DNA of 64,000 nt from Xenophilus sp003671765 (GTDB lineage Bacteria; Pseudomonadota; Gammaproteobacteria; Burkholderiales; Burkholderiaceae_C). The stretch covers positions 4,960,001-5,024,000 of the forward strand of contig CP166702.1 of assembly GCA_051414805.1 (NCBI GenBank), written 5' to 3'. A model generated the notes under the pieces. That model was not told the DNA's origin, did no database searches, and saw nothing but the letters and a program-made list of their open reading frames with translations. Below, in pieces: positions 8,176-16,731 of the stretch (positions are counted from its first letter, which is position 1; each line of letters begins with the position of its first letter). The position numbers were made by a program, and so were the translations under genes.

Positions 8176-10233
8176 TCAGGCCGCGGTCGTCGGTTCGACC
8201 TGCACCAGGCAGTCGTAGAAGGTCGGCCCGCGTCCGAGGTCGGTGAGGCGCTGGCTTGTGAGCTGGTTGACGTTGGTGCCGTCCACGCCCAGCTTGCGCC
8301 ACCAGATGCCCAGGCCGTGCACCACGCCCGGCCGCGCGCGGAACGAGACCTCGGCGCGGCAGTGGTGCTCGCCGCGGCCGTTGAAGACACGCACCATCGC
8401 GCCGTCGGCGATGCCGCGCGCGGCCGCGTCGTCGGCATGGATCTCCAGCAGCGGCTCGCCCTCGATGGCGCGCAGGCTCTTCACGTTGACGAAGCTGCTG
8501 TTGAGGAAGTTGCGCGCCGGCGGCGAGATCATGGCCAGCGGAAAGGCGCTGGAGCTGCCCGCCGGCTCGTGGTTGGGCAGGTGCTCGGGCAGGCCGTCCA
8601 GGCCCTGCGCGGCCAGCCGCTCGCTGAAGAATTCGACCCGGCCCGACGGCGTGGGAAAGCCGCCCTTCGCATACGGCGCCTCGGGCAAGGGCACGCTGGC
8701 GAATCCCTGCGTCTCCAACGCGGCCCAGTCGATGGCGCCGGGGGCGAAGGCCTGGCGGCACAGCGCCTCGTCGTCGTCCCGGAAGCAGGGATCGTTGAAG
8801 CCCATGCGCCGCGCCAGCTCGCGGAACACCCAGGCGTTGCTGCGCGCCTCGTCGCGCGGCGCGATGGCCGGACGGTTGAGCAGCACGTCGGTGTGGCCGT
8901 AGCTGGTGTGGATGTCCCAGTGCTCCAGCTGCGTGGTGGCTGGCAGCAGGTAGTCGGCATAGTCGGCGGTGTCGGTCTGGAACTGCTCGAGCACGACGGT
9001 GAAGAGGTCCTCGCGCGCGAAGCCGGCCGCCACCTTGGCCGACTCGGGCGCCACCGCGACCGGATTGCTGTTGTAGACAACGACCGCCTCGATCGGCGGC
9101 CCGCCCGAGAGCGCGTCGGCGTCGCCCAGCAGCGCATCGCCGATGCGCACCATGTTGACGGTGCGCGGCCGGCGCCCGGCCAGCAGATCGGGCCGCTGCA
9201 GTGCCGCACGGTCCACCGGGAACTGGCCCGAGGCGCTGAGCAGCAGCCCGCCCGCGCGATCGCGCCAGGCGCCCACCAGCGCCGGCAGGCAGGCGACGGC
9301 GCGGGCCGCGTTGCCGCCGCCGCGCACGCGCTGCATGCCATAGTTCAGGCGGATCGCGGCCGGCTTCGTCGTGCCGTAGGCGCGCGCCAGCTCGCGGATC
9401 TGCTGCACCGGCACGCCGCACACGGCAGCGGCGCGCTCGGGCGGCCATTGCAGCGCGCGTTCGCGCAGGCGCTCCCAGCCCAGCGTGTGCTGGGCGATGT
9501 AGTCGTGGTCCAGCCAGTCGTGGGCGATCAGCTCGTGCATCAGCGCCAGGGCCAGCGCGCCGTCGGTGCCCGGCAGCAGCGCGACGTGCTCGTCGCACTT
9601 GTCGGCGGTCTCGGTCTTGCGCGGATCGATGCACACCAGGCGTGCGCCGGCGCGCTTGGCGGCCTGCGCATGGCGCCAGAAATGAAGGTTGCTCGCAATC
9701 GAATTGCTGCCCCAGATCAGGATCAGCTTCGCCTCGGCGAAGAACTCGACCCGCATGCCGACCTTGCCCCCCAGCGTGTAGACCATGGCGTCGCCGCCCG
9801 CCGTGGAACAGATCGTGCGATCGAGGAAAGACGCGCCCAATTGGTGAAAAAAGCGACGGTCCATCGACTCGCCTTGCACCAAACCCATGGTGCCGGCATA
9901 GCTGTAAGGCAAAATCGTATCTGGATTGTTACAACTCAGCCGGGCCAGGCGATCGGCGATGTCGTCCAGTGCGACGTCCCACGACACCGGCTCGAAGCGT
10001 CCGGCGCCCTTGGGGCCGACGCGACGCATCGGCTGGGTGAGTCGTTCGGGGTGGTCGTTGCGCTCGATGTAGCGCGACACCTTGGTGCACAGCACACCGG
10101 CCGTGTGGCGGTGGTCGGCGTTGCCCTGCAGCTTGACGGCCCTGCCGTCCTGCACGGTGGTGACGAGCGCACAGGTGTCGGGGCAATCGTGGGGACAGGC
10201 CCCTCGCACGACGGCATTGGACAGGGGAGTCAT
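8176..10233 (-). CDS. Molybdopterin-dependent oxidoreductase with N-terminal [4Fe-4S] site
   Basis: 685-residue protein of the DMSO reductase/formate dehydrogenase superfamily. Cysteines C13, C17, C21 and C49 (CPHDCPDTC then VLCTK) would hold one [4Fe-4S] cluster. DRTICSTAGGDA marks the region of the molybdenum ligand. Later blocks include WGSNSIASN, CIDPRKTETADKCDEH, VVYNSNPVAVAP, LPATTQLEHWD and the C-terminal cofactor-binding domain with NDGxxRGIADG-like spacing. No Tat signal is present, so it should work in the cytoplasm. First gene of the minus operon; divergent from the binding protein at 10330. Substrate unknown; members are often annotated only as molybdopterin oxidoreductase. Confidence 0.9.
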   Translation of the reverse strand: MTPLSNAVVRGACPHDCPDTCALVTTVQDGRAVKLQGNADHRHTAGVLCTKVSRYIERNDHPERLTQPMRRVGPKGAGRFEPVSWDVALDDIADRLARLSCNNPDTILPYSYAGTMGLVQGESMDRRFFHQLGASFLDRTICSTAGGDAMVYTLGGKVGMRVEFFAEAKLILIWGSNSIASNLHFWRHAQAAKRAGARLVCIDPRKTETADKCDEHVALLPGTDGALALALMHELIAHDWLDHDYIAQHTLGWERLRERALQWPPERAAAVCGVPVQQIRELARAYGTTKPAAIRLNYGMQRVRGGGNAARAVACLPALVGAWRDRAGGLLLSASGQFPVDRAALQRPDLLAGRRPRTVNMVRIGDALLGDADALSGGPPIEAVVVYNSNPVAVAPESAKVAAGFAREDLFTVVLEQFQTDTADYADYLLPATTQLEHWDIHTSYGHTDVLLNRPAIAPRDEARSNAWVFRELARRMGFNDPCFRDDDEALCRQAFAPGAIDWAALETQGFASVPLPEAPYAKGGFPTPSGRVEFFSERLAAQGLDGLPEHLPNHEPAGSSSAFPLAMISPPARNFLNSSFVNVKSLRAIEGEPLLEIHADDAAARGIADGAMVRVFNGRGEHHCRAEVSFRARPGVVHGLGIWWRKLGVDGTNVNQLTSQRLTDLGRGPTFYDCLVQVEPTTAA

Positions 10234-10329
10234 GGCAACAACATCAAGAAGAGGGACGAGGCGGGTCCGCACCGGGCGGTCGGCCGAGTCTAGTGGGAGC
10301 GCGCGAGCAGCGCGCGAGGGGGTTTTACG

Positions 10330-11457
10330 ATGATCAACCGCAGACATTTCTCCTTGGGCGCCGGCGCTTCCGTGCTGGGCGGCTTCGCGGGCGTGGCGCG
10401 CGCGCAGAGCGAGGCGCCGATCGTGCTGGGCCAGTCCGCGCCCTTCACCGGGCCGGCCGCGCAGCTGGGCATTCAGTTCTACGAAGGCGCCAAGCTCTTC
10501 CTCGACCAGTACGGCGCGCAGCCGGGCGTGCGCAAGGTGGTGATCAAGCAGCTCGATGACGGCTACGAGCCCGAGCGCACGGTGGCCAATACCCAGAAGC
10601 TGATCCAGGAAGACGTGTTCGCCCTCTTCGGCTACATCGGCACGCCCACGAGCGTGGCGGCGCTGCCGCTGGCCGTGAAGGACAAGGTGCCCTTCGTCGC
10701 GCCCTTCACCGGCGCCATGAGCCTGCGCGAGCCCTTCCACAAGAACGTGTTCCACCTGCGCGCCTCGTACAACGACGAGACGGCGCTGATCGTGAACCAA
10801 CTGCACCATCTGGGCCTGAAGAAGATCGCGGTCTTCCACCAGAACGACGCCTACGGCAAGGCCGGGCTGGACGGCGTGACGCTGGCGCTGGAGCAGCACC
10901 AGCTCAAGCCCGTGGCGGCGGCGACGGTGGAGCGCAACTCGGTCGACGTCGCCGCGGCGGTGAAATCGCTGGTGGCGGCCAAGCCCGACGCGATCGTGCA
11001 GGTCAGCGCGTACAAGAGCTGCGCGGCCTTCATCCGCGAGGCCCGCAAGGCCGGCTACGGCGGCACCTTCTACAACGTGTCCTTCGTCGGCACGCAGGCG
11101 CTGGCCGACGAGCTGGGCAAGGACGGCGCCGGCATCGTCGTGTCGCAGGTCGTGCCCTCGCCCTACAGCAGCGCCAACGCCATCACGCGCGAGTTCAACG
11201 ACACCGCGCGCAAGTCCGGCGGCAAGGTGCAGGCGAATTTCTCCAGCATCGAGGGCTACCTGGCCGCGCGCGTGCTGGTCGAAGGCCTCAAGCGCAGCGG
11301 CGGCAAACCCTCGCGCGAGGGCCTGATCGCCGGGCTGGAAGGCATCGACCGCCAGCAGTTCGGCGGCTTCGAGGTGTCCTTCTCGCCGAAGAACCACGTC
11401 GCTTCGAAGTTCGTGGAGCTGTCGATGATCACCGGCGACGGCCGCATCCGCACCTGA
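10330..11457 (+). CDS. ABC transporter substrate-binding protein, branched-chain amino acid type
   Basis: 375 residues. An N-terminal secretion signal begins MINRRHFSLGAG (twin-Arg like) and ends at VARAQ. The mature protein is a periplasmic type I binding fold: IVLGQSAPFTGPAAQLG, FEG-like YEGAKLFLDQ, FALFGYIGTPTSVAALPL, and AVFHQNDAYGKAGLDG. No permease or ATPase gene adjoins it, so it is an orphan receptor that must use another transporter or act as a sensor. It is divergent from the molybdenum oxidoreductase operon across 96 bp, so a shared substrate is possible but unproven. A hairpin with a T run follows. Confidence 0.88.
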   Translation: MINRRHFSLGAGASVLGGFAGVARAQSEAPIVLGQSAPFTGPAAQLGIQFYEGAKLFLDQYGAQPGVRKVVIKQLDDGYEPERTVANTQKLIQEDVFALFGYIGTPTSVAALPLAVKDKVPFVAPFTGAMSLREPFHKNVFHLRASYNDETALIVNQLHHLGLKKIAVFHQNDAYGKAGLDGVTLALEQHQLKPVAAATVERNSVDVAAAVKSLVAAKPDAIVQVSAYKSCAAFIREARKAGYGGTFYNVSFVGTQALADELGKDGAGIVVSQVVPSPYSSANAITREFNDTARKSGGKVQANFSSIEGYLAARVLVEGLKRSGGKPSREGLIAGLEGIDRQQFGGFEVSFSPKNHVASKFVELSMITGDGRIRT

Positions 11458-11460
11458 TCT

Positions 11461-11477
11461 GCTACTGAATCGATAGC
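11461..11477. repeat. GCTAC...ATAGC repeat, copy 3
   Basis: GCTACTGA and TCGATAGC around one base, with two mismatches, three bases after the preceding stop codon. It is followed at once by the terminator hairpin, as if the repeat brought the terminator with it. Confidence 0.65.
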
Positions 11478-11479
11478 TG

Positions 11480-11515
11480 GTGCCGCAAGCGCAGCGCGCG
11501 TTTGCGGCACTTTTT
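11480..11515 (+). terminator. Rho-independent terminator after the binding-protein gene
   Basis: GTGCCGCAA (11480-11488) pairs perfectly with TTGCGGCAC (11502-11510) and is followed by TTTTT (11511-11515). The convergent LacI gene ends at 11518, so the hairpin separates the two transcripts. Confidence 0.85.
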
Positions 11516-11517
11516 GC

Positions 11518-12546
11518 TTATGAGGTGGCGCGCGCCGCGGTCGACGCGCGCACCACCAGCTCCGGCCGCAGCACCACCGTGGACGCCGACAGCGACTTGC
11601 CCTCGATCTCGTCGAAGAGCATCTCGGCCGCCCGCCAGCCCAGTTCGCGGTGCGGCAGGCGGATGGTGGTGAGGGGAGGATCGACCATGTCCACCAGCGG
11701 CATGTCGTTGTGGCCGGTGATGGAAAGGTCCTGCGGCACCCGCAGCCCGGCCTCGCGCAGCACGTCGTAGGCGCCCAGCGCCACCAGGTCGTTGCAGCAC
11801 ACCACCGCCTCGGGGCGCGGCCCGCTGGCCAGCAGGGTGCGCATGGCCTCGCGGCCGGCCTCGCGGCTGTAGCTCTCGCACTCGACGACGCGCGGGGGCT
11901 TGAGGCGATGGTCGTGCATGGCCTGCTCCACGCCCTGGCGGCGGCCCACGCCGGTGGGCACGTTCTGCGGCCCGGCCAGGTGCGCGATGCGGCGATGGCC
12001 CAGGGCCGCGAGGTGGTCGACCGCGAGCTTCATCGCCAGGCGGTCGTCGCTCACCGCTGCGGGCAGGCGGCCGCTCTCGTCGGCGCGGTTGACCATCACC
12101 GCATGCAGGCCGTTGTCGCGCACGAAATCGATCAGCGGGTCGTCGCGCAGCGCGATGGCCATGACCAGCCCGTCGATCTGCTGCGCCTGCATGCGCGCGA
12201 GGATGGGCCGCGCGAGCTGCGGGTCGCCCACATTGGCCACGAAGACGAAATAGCCGCGCGCCGCCGCGCTGGCCTCGATGCCCTGCAGGATGGGCGGGAA
12301 CACCGGGTTGGTGATGTCCGGCACCAGCACGCCGATGGTGTGGGTGCGCCCGGTGCGCAGCGCCGAGGCGGCGCGGTTCGGCTGGTAGCCCAGGCGGCGC
12401 GCCGTCTCTTCCACCAGTTCGAGCACCTCCTTGCTGATGCGCTTGCGCCGTGCCGGATCGAGCGCGCGCGACACGGTGGAGAAGTGCACCCCGCTCGCCG
12501 TCGCGACGTCGCGGATGGTGACTTTGGGGCTCTTCGCGGGCTTCAT
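11518..12546 (-). CDS. LacI-family transcriptional regulator
   Basis: 342 residues. The N-terminal LacI HTH reads VTIRDVATASGVHFSTVSRAL with the hinge helix RAASALRTGRTHTIGVLVPDI following. The C-terminal part is a sugar-binding-like effector domain (GLVMAIALRDD, RRIAHLAGP, CNDLVALGAYDVL, HNDMPLVDMVDPPLTTIR). ATG 12546 puts the HTH at the N-terminus. It is divergent from the intradiol dioxygenase operon, and two operator-like palindromes lie between them, so it probably represses both itself and the operon. LacI proteins controlling aromatic catabolism are less common than LysR or IclR. Confidence 0.93.
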   Translation of the reverse strand: MKPAKSPKVTIRDVATASGVHFSTVSRALDPARRKRISKEVLELVEETARRLGYQPNRAASALRTGRTHTIGVLVPDITNPVFPPILQGIEASAAARGYFVFVANVGDPQLARPILARMQAQQIDGLVMAIALRDDPLIDFVRDNGLHAVMVNRADESGRLPAAVSDDRLAMKLAVDHLAALGHRRIAHLAGPQNVPTGVGRRQGVEQAMHDHRLKPPRVVECESYSREAGREAMRTLLASGPRPEAVVCCNDLVALGAYDVLREAGLRVPQDLSITGHNDMPLVDMVDPPLTTIRLPHRELGWRAAEMLFDEIEGKSLSASTVVLRPELVVRASTAARATS

Positions 12547-12550
12547 CTGT

Positions 12551-12562
12551 GCAACCGTTTGT
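12551..12562. promoter_or_regulatory. LacI-type operator, regulator-proximal copy
   Basis: GCAACCGTTTGT differs at two positions from the perfect palindrome at 12642. It lies four bases upstream of the LacI start codon, where it could give autoregulation. On the minus strand a TTGACA (12584-12579) lies 17 bases upstream of it. Confidence 0.6.
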
Positions 12563-12609
12563 CCAACTTTTACAGGCCTGTCAATAGGAACAATTCTGCC
12601 ACCGTGGAC

Positions 12610-12639
12610 TTGCTTCCGCCGCACTCACAGACAAATAAT
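12610..12639 (+). promoter_or_regulatory. Probable sigma-70 promoter of the dioxygenase operon
   Basis: TTGCTT (12610-12615), an 18-base spacer, and AATAAT (12634-12639). The perfect operator at 12642 begins three bases after the -10, over the expected transcription start, where a bound repressor would block initiation. Confidence 0.5.
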
Positions 12640-12641
12640 GC

Positions 12642-12653
12642 GCAAACGTTTGC
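12642..12653. promoter_or_regulatory. LacI-type operator, operon-proximal copy
   Basis: GCAAACGTTTGC is a perfect 12-bp palindrome with the central CG typical of LacI/PurR-family operators. It sits 19 bases upstream of the dioxygenase start codon. Confidence 0.8.
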
Positions 12654-12671
12654 ACAAACAGAGGTCCCACC

Positions 12672-13538
12672 GTGAACATCGTGACCACCCCCGATTCGGT
12701 GCTCGGCATCGCGCTCGACGCGATGGAGCGCACGCCCGACCCCCGCCTGCGCGAGGTGATGGCCTCGCTCACTCGCCACCTGCACGCATTCGTGCAGGAG
12801 GTGAAGCTGAGCGAGGACGAGTTCGAGCACGCGCTGGACTTCATCGTGGCGCTGGGCCAGGCCACCGGCGAGAAGAAGAACGAGGTGGTGCTGGCGGCGG
12901 ACATCCTCGGCATCTCCACGGTGGTGGCGCTCCAGAACAACCAGGACCCGGAAGGCGAGTCGCCGTCCGCCCTGCTCGGCCCCTTCTGGCGCGCCAACGC
13001 GCCCGACTGCGCCTGCGGCGACTCCATCGCGCGCTCGGGCACGCCGGGCGTGCCGCTCTTCGTCTCCGGCACGGTGCGCAACGCGGCTGGCCAGCCGCTG
13101 GCCGACGCCGTGGTCGACGTGTGGCAGGCCTCGCCCGTGGGCCTGTACGAGAACCAGGACCCGACGCAGGAGAACATGAACCTGCGCGGGCGCTTCCGCA
13201 CCGACGCCGAGGGCCGCTACCACTTCCGCAGCGTGCGCCCGGCCGGCTACCCCGTGCCGGTGGACGGGCCCTGCGGCGTGCTGCTCAAGGCCCAGCGCCG
13301 CCATCCCAACCGGCCGGCCCACCTGCACTTCATGGTGAGCAAGCCGGGCTTCAAGGTGCTGGTGAGCCAGGTCTACGCCGACGACGACGAGAACCTCGAG
13401 AGCGACCCGACCTTCGGCGTCACGCGCCGGCTGATCGGCAACTACGCGATGCAGCCCGACGGGCAGAGCGCGACGCTGGCCTACGACTTCCGGCTCGAAC
13501 CGGGCGAGACCAAGTTCCCGCGGCCGCCCATTCCCTGA
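12672..13538 (+). CDS. Intradiol ring-cleavage dioxygenase (catechol/hydroxyquinol 1,2-dioxygenase type)
   Basis: 288-residue non-heme Fe(III) enzyme that opens a catechol-type ring between the two hydroxyls. Expected iron ligands are Y159 (GLYENQD), Y193 (PAGYPVP), H217 and H219 (RPAHLHF), with spacing as in catechol and hydroxyquinol dioxygenases. The N-terminal helical linker domain (residues 1-100) and LLGPFWR favour the hydroxyquinol side of the family; the substrate is not certain. The GTG at 12672 has GAGGT seven bases upstream. First gene of an operon reaching at least to 17721, controlled by the LacI operator just upstream. Confidence 0.9.
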   Translation: MNIVTTPDSVLGIALDAMERTPDPRLREVMASLTRHLHAFVQEVKLSEDEFEHALDFIVALGQATGEKKNEVVLAADILGISTVVALQNNQDPEGESPSALLGPFWRANAPDCACGDSIARSGTPGVPLFVSGTVRNAAGQPLADAVVDVWQASPVGLYENQDPTQENMNLRGRFRTDAEGRYHFRSVRPAGYPVPVDGPCGVLLKAQRRHPNRPAHLHFMVSKPGFKVLVSQVYADDDENLESDPTFGVTRRLIGNYAMQPDGQSATLAYDFRLEPGETKFPRPPIP

Positions 13539-13578
13539 TGCACCCCTTCTTCCACTTCTCTCCATCGACTGCAAGACC

Positions 13579-14343
13579 ATGAGCTTCGACCCCGTTTCAC
13601 GCCTGGACGGCCAGGTGGCCGTCATCACCGGCGGGCTGGGCGCCATCGGCTGGGCCAGCGCCGAGCGCCTGGCCGCCCTGGGCGCCACCTGCGTGCTGCT
13701 GCACCGCAAGGGCGACGACGCGCAGGCCCGCGCGTCCACCCTGCCCTCGGCCCAGGGCCAGCGCCACACCGCCCTGCGTGCCGACATCGTCGACAGCGCC
13801 AGCCTGCAGGCCGCCGCCGAGGCGGTGAAGGCCACGCGCGGCCGCTGCGACATCCTGGTCAACAGCGCCGGCCACACGAAGCCCGTGCCCGCGGGCGACC
13901 TCGACGGCCTGACGGACGAGCTGATCGACGAGCTGCTGCGCGCCAACTTCCGCGGCGTGTTCGCCACCATCCGCGCCTTCGCACCGCTGCTCAAGGCCAG
14001 CGGCGACGGGCTGATCGTCAACGTGTCCTCGATCGCCGGCTTCACCGGCGTCGGCAGCAACCTCGCGTACGTCGCTGCCAAGGCCGGGCTGGACGTGGTG
14101 GGCGATGCGCTGGCCAAGGTGCTGGCGCCGCAGGTGCGCGTGGTGTCGGTCTCGCCGGGTGCGGTCGAGTCCGGCTTCGTGCCGGGCCGCGGCGAGGACT
14201 TCAGGAACAAGATGGCCAGCACGACGCCGCTGGGCCGCATCGGCCTGCCGCAGGACGTGGCGGCGACGGTCGAGGCGCTGGCGACCACGCTGCGCTTCGT
14301 CACCGGCACACGGATCGTGGTGGATGGAGGACGGCACCTATGA
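13579..14343 (+). CDS. Short-chain dehydrogenase/reductase
   Basis: 254-residue classical SDR. Cofactor motif TGGLGAIG (17-24), NSAG (95-98), catalytic S150/S151, Y164 and K168 (YVAAK), and a C-terminal VTGTRIVVDGG. Follows the dioxygenase by 40 bp. In this operon it could reduce or oxidise a ring-cleavage or side-chain intermediate. The exact substrate cannot be read from sequence. Confidence 0.88.
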   Translation: MSFDPVSRLDGQVAVITGGLGAIGWASAERLAALGATCVLLHRKGDDAQARASTLPSAQGQRHTALRADIVDSASLQAAAEAVKATRGRCDILVNSAGHTKPVPAGDLDGLTDELIDELLRANFRGVFATIRAFAPLLKASGDGLIVNVSSIAGFTGVGSNLAYVAAKAGLDVVGDALAKVLAPQVRVVSVSPGAVESGFVPGRGEDFRNKMASTTPLGRIGLPQDVAATVEALATTLRFVTGTRIVVDGGRHL

Positions 14344-14348
14344 GCGCC

Positions 14349-14420
14349 GCATGGCCGCCCAAAGGCGCGAGCGCCCCCTCGGGGGGCAGCGCAGTGCACG
14401 AAGTGACAAGCGTGGGAGTC
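14349..14420. repeat. GC-rich interspersed repeat inside the operon
   Basis: A 79-bp gap between the SDR and BKACE genes is filled by sequence with a GCCCCC (14373-14378) / GGGGGC (14382-14387) hairpin and an AGCG...GTGGG tail. This kind of filler is familiar between Comamonadaceae genes; the identification is from memory. No T run, so the operon probably reads through. Confidence 0.5.
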
Positions 14421-14422
14421 CA

Positions 14423-15310
14423 ATGAACAAGACGCTCATCACCTGTGCCGTCACGGGCAACCTCGTGAAGCCCGAGCAGACCCCGCACCTGCCCATCACC
14501 CCCACGCAGATCGCCGACGAATGCCTGGCGGCGGCCGAGGCGGGTGCGGGCCAGGTGCACATCCATGTGCGCGACCCCGGCACCGGCAAGCCCTCGATGG
14601 AGGTCGAGCTGTATCGCGAGGTGGTCGATCGCATCCGCCGCCACGACCGTGAGCTGATCGTGAACCTCACGACCGGCCCGGGCGGTCGCTTCATCCCGAG
14701 CGAGGACGACCCCAAGGTCTACGCGCCCGGCACCTCGCTGCTGCCGCCCGAGCGCCGTGTGGAGCACATCGCGCTCATCAAGCCGGATGTCTGCTCGCTG
14801 GACCTCAACACCATGAACAGCGGCCCCGACGTCGTGATGAACACGCCGAAGAACGTGCGCCGCATGGCCAAGGTGATCCGCGAGGCCGGCGTGAAGCCCG
14901 AGCTGGAGATCTTCGACTCCGGCGACATCAACCTGGCGCTGGACCTGATCGCCGACGGCACGCTCGACGGCCCCGGCATGTGGACCTTCGTGCTGGGCGT
15001 GAAGTACGGCTTCGCGCCCACGCCCGAGACGCTGCTCTACGCCCGCAACATGCTGCCGCGGGGCGCCTTCTGGAGCGCCTTCGGCATCGGCCGCATGGAG
15101 TTCCCCATCGTCGCGCAGGCCTGGCTGATGGGCGGGCATGTGCGCGTGGGCATGGAAGACAACATCTACCTGTCGCACGGCGTTCTGGCCGAGAGCAACG
15201 CGCAGCTGGTGGCCAAGGCACGCGACATCATCCGCAGCCTGGGCGGCCAGGTGGCCAGCGCCGCCGAGGCGCGCCAGAGGCTGAACCTGCCGGCCGGAGG
15301 TGCGCGATGA
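14423..15310 (+). CDS. 3-keto-5-aminohexanoate cleavage-type enzyme (BKACE family)
   Basis: 295-residue TIM-barrel zinc enzyme. BKACE enzymes react a beta-keto acid with acetyl-CoA to give acetoacetate and a new acyl-CoA. HIHVRD gives H46 and H48, the same zinc-ligand numbers I recall for Kce; GMEDN (E245) supplies the third-ligand region. LTTGPGGR and SLDLNTMN are other family blocks. The start ATG follows GGGAG. It overlaps the next gene by ATGA at 15307. Sitting behind an intradiol dioxygenase, it could cleave the 3-oxoadipate-like end product; that is inference. Confidence 0.9.
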   Translation: MNKTLITCAVTGNLVKPEQTPHLPITPTQIADECLAAAEAGAGQVHIHVRDPGTGKPSMEVELYREVVDRIRRHDRELIVNLTTGPGGRFIPSEDDPKVYAPGTSLLPPERRVEHIALIKPDVCSLDLNTMNSGPDVVMNTPKNVRRMAKVIREAGVKPELEIFDSGDINLALDLIADGTLDGPGMWTFVLGVKYGFAPTPETLLYARNMLPRGAFWSAFGIGRMEFPIVAQAWLMGGHVRVGMEDNIYLSHGVLAESNAQLVAKARDIIRSLGGQVASAAEARQRLNLPAGGAR

Positions 15311-16305
15311 ACGGGGCCACGAACGGCACCGCCGCACGCGCCCTGCGCGTGGAGCAGAAGGCGGCGGACCTCGCAGCACTGCAGCTTGCCATCGCCCAAC
15401 AGCCGCAGCCCGAGGCGCCGGCCGGCCATGCCGTGGTGCGCGTCGGCGCCGCCGCGGTGAACCCCAGCGACGTGAAGGCGACGCTGGGCCTCATGCCCAA
15501 GGCCGTGTGGCCGCGCACGCCGGGCCGCGACTTCGCGGGCACGGTGGTCGCGGGGCCGAGCGCCTGGATCGGGCGCGAGGTCTACGGCTCCGGCGGCGAC
15601 GTGGGCATCACCCGCGACGGCTCGCACGCGCGCTACCTGGTGCTGCCCGAGGCCGCGTTGCGCGAGCGGCCGCGCAACATCTCGATGGACGAGGCCGGTG
15701 CCGTGGGCGTGCCCTTCGTCACCGCCTACGAGGGCTTCCGCCGCAGCGGCATGCCGCAGGCCGGGCAGACCGTGCTCGTGCTGGGCGGCAACGGCAAGGT
15801 GGGCCAGGCCGCGGTGCAGCTGGCGGCGCAGGCGGGCGCGAAGGTGATCGCCGTGCAACGGCGCGCCGGCCCCTTCGAGGGCTTCGCCTGCGCGCCGGTC
15901 GAGGTGGTCGATGCGCGCAGCGAAGACGTGGCGGCCAGGGTGCTCGAGCTCACCAACGGCCGCGGCGCCGACGTGGTCTACAACACCGTCGGCAGCGCCT
16001 ACTTCGAAGCGGCCAACAAGGCCATGGCCAAGGGGGCGACGCAGATCTTCATCGCCACGCACGACCGCGCGGTGCCCTTCGACATCTTCGCCTTCTACCG
16101 CGGCATGCACACGTACGTGGGCATCGATTCGCTGGCCATGGACTGCATCGCGTCGACCGCGCAGCTCGATGCGATGCGCGAAGGCTTCGAGCGCGGCACC
16201 CTGAAACCCTTCCCGGTGGCGCGCCACTTCACGCTTGACGAAGCGCTGGACGCCTACCGGCTGGTGCTCTCGGGCAGCACCGACCGCGTGGTGCTGCGGC
16301 CCTGA
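15307..16305 (+). CDS. Zinc-independent MDR oxidoreductase (quinone oxidoreductase-like)
   Basis: 332-residue medium-chain dehydrogenase/reductase. VNPSDVKATLG replaces the zinc-ligand Cys of alcohol dehydrogenases, placing it with the quinone oxidoreductase/enoyl reductase branch. TPGRDFAGTVV and the Rossmann motif VLGGNGKVGQAAVQLA bind NADPH. Translation is coupled to BKACE through a four-base overlap. A reduction of an unsaturated ring-cleavage product, the step a maleylacetate reductase normally does, would fit the operon but is not shown. Confidence 0.85.
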   Translation: MNGATNGTAARALRVEQKAADLAALQLAIAQQPQPEAPAGHAVVRVGAAAVNPSDVKATLGLMPKAVWPRTPGRDFAGTVVAGPSAWIGREVYGSGGDVGITRDGSHARYLVLPEAALRERPRNISMDEAGAVGVPFVTAYEGFRRSGMPQAGQTVLVLGGNGKVGQAAVQLAAQAGAKVIAVQRRAGPFEGFACAPVEVVDARSEDVAARVLELTNGRGADVVYNTVGSAYFEAANKAMAKGATQIFIATHDRAVPFDIFAFYRGMHTYVGIDSLAMDCIASTAQLDAMREGFERGTLKPFPVARHFTLDEALDAYRLVLSGSTDRVVLRP

Positions 16306-16323
16306 GCGCTAAAGGAGGCTGCC

Positions 16324-16689
16324 ATGCACGTCACCCGATTCGACCAGGCGCCCACTTACGAGGCGCCGCGCCACTTCGACATGCGCTGTCTGCGCCTGCA
16401 GGGCAAGGAGGCCGGCCCGTCCGAGCAGATGTGGATGGGCATGAGCCAGATCCTGCCCGGCGGACACACCGGCCTGGACGGCTCGCCGATGGAGAAGCTG
16501 TACCTCGTGCTCGAAGGCCGGCTCACCGTCATCGGCGAGCTGGACGGCCACACCGAGGAGCAGGAGCTCGGCCCCTACGACTCCTGCCGCTTCGCGCCGG
16601 GCGAGAAGCGGCAGCTGGTCAACCGCACGAACCGGCCCGTGCTGGTCGCGCTGGTGATGCCGCACGAGCCGCCGGCGCCCAAGGGCTGA
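16324..16689 (+). CDS. Small cupin-domain protein
   Basis: 121-residue single cupin barrel, cytoplasmic. Cupin motif 1 region is GGHTGLDGSPMEKLYLVLEG with a His and Glu; motif 2 is CRFAPGEKRQLVNRTN. The second motif lacks the usual His at its expected place, so metal binding may be weak or altered. AAAGGAGG-like sequence (16313-16319) provides a good ribosome site. Lies 18 bp after the MDR gene. Possibly an isomerase, lactonase or sensor in the same pathway. Confidence 0.78.
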   Translation: MHVTRFDQAPTYEAPRHFDMRCLRLQGKEAGPSEQMWMGMSQILPGGHTGLDGSPMEKLYLVLEGRLTVIGELDGHTEEQELGPYDSCRFAPGEKRQLVNRTNRPVLVALVMPHEPPAPKG

Positions 16690-16731
16690 CGGCCGCATCG
16701 ATCCCACAGAACACACAAACGGAGACAAGAC

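Noticed and set aside
8071..10293. Long plus-strand open frame of about 740 codons opposite the molybdopterin oxidoreductase gene
   Set aside because: It is the mirror of a real, motif-rich gene in GC-rich DNA; composition is dominated by Arg, Ala, Val and His with no domain motif or ribosome site.
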